A DNA stretch of 5,031 nt from the NCBI GenBank assembly GCA_903938205.1, contig CAJACJ010000486.1, forward strand, positions 1 through 5,031, read 5' to 3'. This document shows, in pieces, positions 1-5,031 of this stretch; position 1 is the stretch's first letter, and each line of letters opens with the position of its first letter. The translations under genes and the position numbers were made by a program. The notes under the pieces are model-generated. The model did no database searches, was not told where the DNA came from, and was given only the letters and a program-made list of their open reading frames with translations. The stretch is from an uncultured bacterium. Its GTDB lineage: Bacteria > Planctomycetota > Phycisphaerae > Phycisphaerales > SM1A02.

Positions 1-166
1 GAATGCAGTCGCAACTCAGATGGCGCGAGCAGCAACAATTCAGTTGGCGGCAAACACGGCAATGTTGAATGTCGCGACCAATGGCAGCATGATTCAGTCT
101 AATTATTCTCAAGCCCAGTCTGATTACAATTTACGTGAAGAGAATGGTCGGAACAACGGGCCTTAA
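1..166 (+). CDS. C-terminal end of an unidentified protein, possibly flagellin-like (5' end outside window)
   Basis: An open frame runs from base 2 to a TAA stop at 164-166, giving 54 residues with no start visible, so the gene enters from the left. The first half is an alanine-rich amphipathic stretch (TQMARAATIQLAANTAMLNV) and the second half is polar and rich in Asn, Gln and Ser, ending NGRNNGP. The pattern A-x-TAML-x-x-A resembles the C-terminal D0 helix of bacterial flagellins (typical wording QAGTAMLAQAN), but flagellins normally stop a few residues after it, whereas here about 25 polar residues follow. Flagellin is therefore only a weak suggestion; another secreted or helical structural protein is equally possible. 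The other two forward frames are not better candidates: one of them stops near base 102. The gene reads in the same direction as the cyclase, whose start is 89 bp downstream. Confidence 0.5.
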   Translation, partial: NAVATQMARAATIQLAANTAMLNVATNGSMIQSNYSQAQSDYNLREENGRNNGP

Positions 167-167
167 A

Positions 168-207
168 AAATCGCATCATGAGCAATACTCGTGTAAGGTT
201 GCGATTT
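168..207. repeat. 8-bp inverted repeat in the leader before the cyclase gene
   Basis: AAATCGCA at 168-175 is matched perfectly by its reverse complement TGCGATTT at 200-207, with a 24-base spacer. It begins just after the stop codon of the left-hand gene. As RNA it would form a stem with a large loop. The right arm is not followed by a T-run, so it is a poor intrinsic terminator. It could instead be a protein-binding site, or chance. The right arm overlaps a loose -35-like TTGCGA (199-204), which has no good -10 partner. Confidence 0.3.
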
Positions 208-255
208 CACTCCAGCAGGCTCATAGAACTTTTTAAATTGTTATAGACTGCGTGG

Positions 256-2988
256 GTGAGAAACCCGCGTTCTTTTGCCATTGTGTTGGGCTGCATAATC
301 ACAGTGATTGTGCTTGTATTGAACGCATTTGGTGAATTTCGCTGGCTGGAAGACTTGACCATTGATCTTCGATTTCGATATGGACGTTGGCACGAGGAGA
401 ATCCCGGAGAGCAACTCGCGCTGGTTGCTATTGATGATTCCAGCCTGGACACGATTGGTCGTTGGCCTTGGAAAAGATCGTTCATTGCGCAAGCAACTGA
501 TGAAATGACGCGCGCAGGCGCCAAGACCATTGCATACGACATTTTATTTATTGAGCCAGAGGATGACACTACGGGTGACGCGGATTTGGCGGCTGCCATG
601 AGCCATTCCAAATCTGTAGTCGCTTTGGCGATGCGCGAGGAAAAAGTGTTGGACCCAGTTTGGGAAACTCCGCTTGGGCAAGCGCAACTTTCTGCATTGA
701 CAACAGCTGTCGCATCTGGAATGAACAGAGATATCAATGTCATCATTGCTGAAGCGGGTTTAGTCGAACCCTACAAGTCCAGAGTGCTTGAGCGACCCGC
801 GGCGTTAAAGGGTTTCGCTGCCTTGATGACTTTGGAGCGATTGCGTAAAGATGGCAAGTTCCCCAAGTCACTTGATGAGTTTGTAACCGTGATGCTTGGC
901 GGTCGCGCGAACTCAGACCACGTGGGAGACATTGCGGAGCGTAAGACTTTGGAACGCGTTTGGTTGCGAAGCGAAAGTTGGCGCGCCCTTGAAGGGACAT
1001 TTTTGGCGGACGTCACATCACAAGGCACACCGCAAGATTTGCCACCCATTCCATTGATTGCCAAGGCCGCTCATACGGCTGGAGTGGTGAACGCGGAACC
1101 AGATCAATTTGACGGCAAATCGCGCCGAATTTTACCGTATTTTCCAAGCGATTATGGATTGGCTCCTCAATTTGGATTAGCGGCAGCGTTGGCGTTTCAG
1201 GATCAAACCGTGAAAGATGCCGAGCCCACTCAGGAACAATTGCAACTAAAGCAATTTAATATTCCACTGCAGAATGGACAACTGTTGTTGGATTGGCCTA
1301 CGCAACTTCTTTCTGGCTACGGAAGCAAAGAGGGTCGCAACGCAACTGTTGGCATTGGTCGATTGATTGAGCAAGCGCGCGAGCGCCAAAAATTAGCGAA
1401 GCAGACGGATCGTTTGCGCGTGTTGGGGGGCGAGATTGCATTTCCTCCATCAGATACTCAAGAGAGCAATGATTCCGTGACGGGTGAAAAAATTGTGGTG
1501 GCTAGCCCGTTGGGTAAATCCAAAGAGTGGTTTGAGAAGGCGACCATACAAGATATAAAAAAGGAGTTTTTGGACTTGTGGGATTTGTACAAAGATGATG
1601 CAAATGATCCCGATTTGCCAAAAGAGACAGTCAAAATAGTAAGTGGGGTTCAAGAATGGCTGAGTGCTGAGAAGGCATTGCAAGAAGGAACCACCGCGCT
1701 GGCCAAGGGTGATGAGGAATTGCACAAGATCCTTGGCGGCAAATTAGTTTTTGTTGGTTTTACCGCCACTGGCGTTATGGCTGACATGATCAACACTATT
1801 TTTGGGCCGCGTACACCGGGAGTTTTCTGTCACATTGCCGTGGCCGACATGGTCCTGAATAAGCGCTATTTGGAATTCGCGCAAGATTGGGTTGGACCTC
1901 TGGCGATTGTTTTTCTTGGGCTCATATCCACGCTCACGGGCGCACGATTTGGTGCTGGAATTGGCGCATTTGTAGTGTTTATGGTGTTGGGTTTATACGT
2001 CGGTGTGTTGGGCGTTGGGGGCTTTGACTTGGGTCAATGGATTTGTCCCTTAGCTGCCCCAGTGACAAGCGGACTTGGCGCGTGGATCACCACCACGGTG
2101 GTGGTGGCGGTGATTACGCAGCGTGAAAAGCAACGAGTCACTCGGCAATTTCGCGCGCGCGTGTCGCCTCAATTGGTTGAAATGTTGTCCAAAAATCCAA
2201 TGGCGTTGTCCATGGGTGGCGTGGAGCGTGAAGCCACTATTTTGTTTGGAGATCTGGCTGGGTTCACAAGCATCAGTGAAGTTCTGGGTGGACCAGCGGT
2301 GGTGAGCACCTTGAATTTGTACATGGGCGCAATGACCAAGGAGTTGACGGACCGCCGAGCGTATGTGAATAAATTTCTTGGCGACGGAATTCTTGCGTTC
2401 TGGAGCGCCTTTGGTGAGGAACCCGAGCAGGGGCGTTTGGCGATTGAGGCAGCGTTAGCGTGTCAGAAAGCTGTGACTGAAATTGGCAAGAGGCCAGATC
2501 GACAAGGCTTGCCACTTGTTTCGTTGCGACTTGGAATGGCCACGGGCAAAGTGGTCATTGGTGATTGCGGTGCGCCGCCCGACTTGAACGATTACACAAT
2601 GATTGGCGACTCCGGAAATTTGGCGGCGCGTTTGGAGAGCGCCAACAAGCAATTTGGAACCGCTATTTTGATTGACGGTCGAACAGCGGAGTTGGCAAAA
2701 GACTCGGGTTTAGCTCTGCTTTCGCTCGGTCGCGTGGTGGTGGTTGGACAAACTATTCCTATTGATTTGTATGAAGTGTGTCTTGAGGCTGACCCGCAAG
2801 CGCGCATTGCCGCAACTGAATCAATGGTTCGGTTGTTCACTGCCTGCAAATTTCACGAGTGCCGCGAGAGTTTGATCAATATAGAAAAACAAATGCCTGG
2901 ATCCAAAAAACTTGTGCATGCTTTTATGGATGCGCTCGACAATCCTGCGGATCTGCGCGACGGAGTGTTGCGACTGCGCGCGAAATAA
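256..2988 (+). CDS. CHASE2-domain class III adenylate cyclase, membrane-bound
   Basis: This protein is predicted to convert ATP to cAMP in the cytoplasm in response to a signal sensed outside the membrane. One membrane helix lies at residues 7-25, followed by an extracytoplasmic CHASE2 domain (about 30-535) with the hallmarks LTIDLRFRYG, LVAIDDSSL, GRWPWKR and AYDILF, and the closing motif GGKLVFVGFTATG. Three further helices follow at about 545-563, 565-588 and 597-621. After a linker (QREKQRVTRQF) comes the catalytic domain at about 655-840. Metal-binding aspartates are D666 (LFGDLAGFT) and D710 (KFLGDG); the substrate-selecting pair is K706/T781, as in class IIIb adenylate cyclases; transition-state residues are N788 and R792 (NLAARLE). 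The tail (845-910) is the helical extension common in this family, ending DGVLRLRAK. At 910 residues it exceeds the roughly 700-750 usual for this architecture because of two inserts in CHASE2. The GTG at 256 is the first possible start, since an in-frame TAG lies at 244; no clear Shine-Dalgarno sequence precedes it. The sensed ligand is unknown. Confidence 0.95.
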   Translation: MRNPRSFAIVLGCIITVIVLVLNAFGEFRWLEDLTIDLRFRYGRWHEENPGEQLALVAIDDSSLDTIGRWPWKRSFIAQATDEMTRAGAKTIAYDILFIEPEDDTTGDADLAAAMSHSKSVVALAMREEKVLDPVWETPLGQAQLSALTTAVASGMNRDINVIIAEAGLVEPYKSRVLERPAALKGFAALMTLERLRKDGKFPKSLDEFVTVMLGGRANSDHVGDIAERKTLERVWLRSESWRALEGTFLADVTSQGTPQDLPPIPLIAKAAHTAGVVNAEPDQFDGKSRRILPYFPSDYGLAPQFGLAAALAFQDQTVKDAEPTQEQLQLKQFNIPLQNGQLLLDWPTQLLSGYGSKEGRNATVGIGRLIEQARERQKLAKQTDRLRVLGGEIAFPPSDTQESNDSVTGEKIVVASPLGKSKEWFEKATIQDIKKEFLDLWDLYKDDANDPDLPKETVKIVSGVQEWLSAEKALQEGTTALAKGDEELHKILGGKLVFVGFTATGVMADMINTIFGPRTPGVFCHIAVADMVLNKRYLEFAQDWVGPLAIVFLGLISTLTGARFGAGIGAFVVFMVLGLYVGVLGVGGFDLGQWICPLAAPVTSGLGAWITTTVVVAVITQREKQRVTRQFRARVSPQLVEMLSKNPMALSMGGVEREATILFGDLAGFTSISEVLGGPAVVSTLNLYMGAMTKELTDRRAYVNKFLGDGILAFWSAFGEEPEQGRLAIEAALACQKAVTEIGKRPDRQGLPLVSLRLGMATGKVVIGDCGAPPDLNDYTMIGDSGNLAARLESANKQFGTAILIDGRTAELAKDSGLALLSLGRVVVVGQTIPIDLYEVCLEADPQARIAATESMVRLFTACKFHECRESLINIEKQMPGSKKLVHAFMDALDNPADLRDGVLRLRAK

Positions 2989-3080
2989 ATTCCTGCTTGC
3001 CAACATTGGGTCAGTGACTATATGGGTTTCCGTTTTTTAGAAAGTTCCAAAGCAGCGGTAGCTCGGAAATGAGTAGGCAC
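2989..3080. other. Convergent intergenic gap, no convincing terminator
   Basis: This 92-bp gap separates the stop codons of the cyclase (+) and the phosphatase (-). It holds a T-run at 3033-3038. A weak inverted repeat, TTTCCG (3027-3032) with CGGAAA (3064-3069), has a 31-base loop. Neither makes a good intrinsic terminator on either strand, so the two transcripts may end by Rho or overlap at their 3' ends. Confidence 0.4.
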
Positions 3081-4412
3081 TTATTTCACAAGTCGTTTAA
3101 GAATAATTGCTGTGCGATCATCGGCCGCGGGCGCGGCGGCTGTCCAATCCATAAGTGATTGATAGATGGCTTTCAAAATAAAATTGGGTGATTCATCTCT
3201 GTGCTTGCGCACCAAATCCATCACGGGTTGTTCCTGATATTGAGTACCATCGGTGCCTTCGGATTCGTAATACCCGTCGGTTAAGGCAATCAAAAGATCG
3301 CCGGGTTGCATGGTGATCACGGTTGAATGGGGATTGGGTTCATCGATCATGACTCCCAGTGGAGCATCGTCGGTGGGCAAAATAATAAAATCATCTTCAC
3401 GCCGGCGATAGTGCATGATTGGTCCTTGGCCAGCCGCGTAGTTTTCCACTTGACCGTTGTGTAGGGAAATTCGGGCATACCAGGCCGTCACAAAGCGCCC
3501 CGCGGGTAAATCCTGACAGAGTTGTCGATTGGCTTCTTCGGCAATTCTTCGAACCCCTTGCTTCAGACGAAGTCCAATGCGCAGCATTCCGCGCACTTGC
3601 ATTGCCGATAGTGCTGACCCAATTCCATGACCCGTGGCGTCCGCAACCAGTAACACAATTTCATCTGGAAATTCATCGGGTTCGACGATCACATTATTGA
3701 CAAGTGGAATCACATCAAACGCATCGCCTCCGCATTGCTCGGCGGGAATTCCTGTCGCGGCTACTTGCCAATATTGCATTGGCGGCAACGCGCTTGGAAA
3801 TGAGCTTTGTTGAATCGAACGTGCGGCTTGTAAATCACGCTCCATGCGTTCGCGGGCCATGCGATCTTCCATAAGTCGACCGCGACGAATGGCGACCGCC
3901 GCTTGTGCGGAAAGACCAAGCGCGATTTCTTGATCTTGATCGGTGAACGGTCCATGGCAACTATTCAGCACCTGCGCCACGCCAACCAGTCCGCCTTCGT
4001 GATCAATCAGCGGGAGCGCAAGGATGTTGCGCGTGCGAAATCCCGTCGTTTTATCTATATTTTGGTTAAAGCGCTCGTCCGCATAGGCGTCGGGAATGTG
4101 AATGAGTTCTTTGGATTGAGCCGCCGCGCCGGCGATGCCTCGATTTGCGGGAATGCGAATAACGCCTGAACCAGTTTTTGAAATTCCATGGGCTACTTGT
4201 GTGAAGAGTTCATTTGCTTCGGCGTCATATTCAAAGACGGTCGCGCGTTCGGCGTTGAGTAAATCCCTCAACGCGTCAATGACTGTGGAAAGCACCACAG
4301 AAAGTTCGCTGGACTCCGATAAGCGCCGAGACACCATGAGCAACTTGGTGATGACTTGGGAGGGAATATTTTTTAGTTCCAGTTGTTCTATTGGATCAAT
4401 TGGGTTTGACAT
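3081..4412 (-). CDS. GAF domain plus SpoIIE/RsbU-type PP2C serine/threonine phosphatase
   Basis: This is a soluble signalling phosphatase of the type that dephosphorylates anti-anti-sigma (STAS) proteins in partner-switching pathways. After a short leader come a GAF sensor domain (about residues 36-175), a charged helical linker (about 176-204, with the family-typical AARSIQQSSFPSALPP), and a PP2C/SpoIIE domain (about 210-440). Metal-binding acidic residues are visible: D230 in CGGDAFD, D258 in VADATGHGIG, D379 in ALTDGYYESEG and D432 in ADDRTAIIL. The motif DATGHGIG replaces the more common DVSGHG, and AAGQGPIMHY replaces NAGHNP; both recall phosphatases of PVC-group bacteria. The GAF domain carries IPDAYADERFN and TGFRTRNIL, wording shared with cyclic-nucleotide GAF domains. 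No membrane helix, RsbU N-terminal domain or kinase domain is present, and no STAS or anti-sigma gene is in the window. The ATG at 4412 fits the domain layout but lacks a clear Shine-Dalgarno sequence. It converges on the cyclase gene and lies 105 bp downstream of eno. Confidence 0.95.
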   Translation of the reverse strand: MSNPIDPIEQLELKNIPSQVITKLLMVSRRLSESSELSVVLSTVIDALRDLLNAERATVFEYDAEANELFTQVAHGISKTGSGVIRIPANRGIAGAAAQSKELIHIPDAYADERFNQNIDKTTGFRTRNILALPLIDHEGGLVGVAQVLNSCHGPFTDQDQEIALGLSAQAAVAIRRGRLMEDRMARERMERDLQAARSIQQSSFPSALPPMQYWQVAATGIPAEQCGGDAFDVIPLVNNVIVEPDEFPDEIVLLVADATGHGIGSALSAMQVRGMLRIGLRLKQGVRRIAEEANRQLCQDLPAGRFVTAWYARISLHNGQVENYAAGQGPIMHYRRREDDFIILPTDDAPLGVMIDEPNPHSTVITMQPGDLLIALTDGYYESEGTDGTQYQEQPVMDLVRKHRDESPNFILKAIYQSLMDWTAAAPAADDRTAIILKRLVK

Positions 4413-4431
4413 GGTGTTTCACACAGTGGCT

Positions 4432-4444
4432 TGAAATGATTTCA
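4432..4444. promoter_or_regulatory. Perfect 13-bp dyad upstream of the phosphatase gene, possible operator
   Basis: TGAAAT-G-ATTTCA is a perfect inverted repeat with 6-bp arms and a single central base. Its near edge lies 19 bp before the phosphatase start codon, in the gap after eno. Its size and position would suit a dimeric regulator. It is short and AT-rich, so chance is quite possible, and no regulator gene is visible nearby. The one-base centre makes it a poor RNA hairpin. Confidence 0.3.
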
Positions 4445-4517
4445 GCGGGCCAGTTGATTATTTCCTGATTGCACACCAAAGTTGAAAGAGTGAAAAATAG
4501 AAATAGTGGTTGGGTGT

Positions 4518-5031
4518 TTAGCGAAGGGAGGATCCGCCAAATTGTGCGCGTGCCCCAAGTTCCTCGGCAATGCGAAGCAATCGGTTGTATTTAGCGGTGC
4601 GATCACTACGGCACGGTGCGCCGGTTTTAATTTGACCGCAATTTGTGGCCACGGCCAAGTCAGCAATGGTGTGGTCTTCTGTTTCACCTGAGCGGTGGCT
4701 CAGAATGACATTGAAAGAAGATTTTTGCGCAAGGGCAACGGCTTCTAGTGTCTCCGTGAGCGTTCCAATTTGATTTACCTTGACCAAAATGGCGTTCGCG
4801 CAATGCTCGACGATGCCACGCGAGAGAAACTTGGGATTAGTCACAAACAAATCGTCACCAACAAGTTGAGTTGTTTTTCCTAGGCGCGTTGTGAGCGATT
4901 GCCATCCGCTCCAATCATCTTCACCAAGACCATCCTCAATGGATCGAATAGGCCAACGCTTGCGCCACTCGCTCCACATGTCAATCATCTCATCGCTGGT
5001 GGCGACTCGGGTTGGGTCGCTCTTGAAAAAC
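4518..5031 (-). CDS. eno: Enolase, C-terminal part (5' end outside window)
   Basis: Enolase (phosphopyruvate hydratase) interconverts 2-phosphoglycerate and phosphoenolpyruvate in glycolysis and gluconeogenesis, in the cytoplasm. The frame is open from the right edge to a TAA at 4518-4520 and gives 170 complete residues, about the last 40% of a typical 430-residue enolase. Family motifs appear in the expected order: SIEDGL and VGDDLFVTN (magnesium ligands), ILVKVNQIGTLTET (the catalytic lysine equivalent to K342 of the E. coli enzyme), SHRSGETED (substrate-binding Arg and Ser) and CGQIKTG (equivalent to K393), followed by RSDRTAKYNRLLRI. All visible catalytic residues are intact and the C-terminus has normal length, so the enzyme looks functional. 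The ATG at 4988 is internal: the frame continues upstream as FFKSDPTR...SDE, which matches enolase. The N-terminal domain, with the remaining catalytic residues, is outside the window. The phosphatase gene follows 105 bp downstream on the same strand. Confidence 0.98.
   Translation of the reverse strand, partial: FFKSDPTRVATSDEMIDMWSEWRKRWPIRSIEDGLGEDDWSGWQSLTTRLGKTTQLVGDDLFVTNPKFLSRGIVEHCANAILVKVNQIGTLTETLEAVALAQKSSFNVILSHRSGETEDHTIADLAVATNCGQIKTGAPCRSDRTAKYNRLLRIAEELGARAQFGGSSLR

Noticed and set aside
199..227. Possible promoter TTGCGA - 17 bp - CATAGA before the cyclase gene
   Set aside because: The -10 box matches the consensus at only three positions and lacks the conserved final T, and the promoter rules of this organism are unknown.
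207..746. 179-residue open frame on the minus strand
   Set aside because: It lies opposite the start and CHASE2 coding region of the cyclase, is low-complexity (Ser/Ala rich) and shows no recognisable motif, while the plus-strand frame has clear family motifs.
771..1064. 97-residue minus-strand frame and the other short frames inside the cyclase gene (743-1000, 1450-1725, 2273-2515, 2455-2652, 2592-2849)
   Set aside because: All are antisense to well-supported coding sequence, have Arg/Ser-rich or compositionally odd translations and no motif.
3124..3137. GC-rich palindrome GCCGCGGGCGCGGC as a terminator for the cyclase transcript
   Set aside because: It has no following T-run, lies 135 bp past the stop and is inside the phosphatase coding region, where it encodes an Ala/Pro-rich stretch.
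3419..4434. Plus-strand frames opposite the phosphatase gene (3419-3700, 3903-4169, 4135-4434)
   Set aside because: They mirror conserved GAF and PP2C codons on the minus strand and look like reverse-complement shadows.
4445..4500. Possible promoter (minus strand) with an AATAAT box before the phosphatase gene
   Set aside because: No -35 element at acceptable spacing could be found; AT-rich gaps produce such boxes often.
4506..4691. 61-residue plus-strand frame opposite the end of eno
   Set aside because: It is antisense to the conserved C-terminus of enolase and has no features of its own.
4986..4988. ATG as the start of a short enolase-like gene
   Set aside because: The frame continues upstream to the window edge with enolase-like residues, so this Met is internal and the gene is simply cut by the window.

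Overview
This is a bacterial chromosomal window of moderate base composition (roughly half G+C by eye). It holds two large signalling genes between a broken gene end on the left and a housekeeping gene on the right. The wording of the phosphatase (GHGIG and GQGP variants of the SpoIIE-type motifs), the enolase wording and the weak ribosome binding sites recall Verrucomicrobiota/Planctomycetota-type (PVC) bacteria. That placement rests on remembered family wording and is tentative. There is no sign of an insertion sequence, phage, CRISPR array, tRNA or rRNA.

Layout. Bases 1-166 (+) are the last 54 codons of a gene entering from the left, with a weak flagellin-like helix and a polar tail. Bases 167-255 are a short leader with an 8-bp inverted repeat. 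Bases 256-2988 (+) encode a 910-residue membrane-bound class III adenylate cyclase with an extracytoplasmic CHASE2 sensor. Bases 2989-3080 are the convergent gap, without a convincing terminator. Bases 3081-4412 (-) encode a 443-residue GAF plus SpoIIE/RsbU-type PP2C serine phosphatase. Bases 4413-4517 are a gap with a perfect 13-bp dyad. Bases 4518-5031 (-) are the C-terminal 170 codons of enolase (eno), whose start lies beyond the right edge.

How the genes may work together. The cyclase should sense something outside the cytoplasmic membrane and make cAMP inside. The phosphatase should dephosphorylate an anti-anti-sigma or similar STAS-domain protein under control of its GAF domain. That GAF domain carries the wording seen in cyclic-nucleotide-binding GAF domains (CyaB1/PDE type), although two of the five NKFDE signature residues are changed. 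A cAMP-to-phosphatase link between these convergent neighbours is therefore an attractive but unproven idea. The other notable point is the CHASE2 sensor, which carries two extra segments of about 100-130 residues each; one contains a short motif resembling GKYP-x-SLDEL segments. Enolase lies upstream of the phosphatase on the same strand, 105 bp away, with no obvious terminator between them, so read-through from eno is possible.
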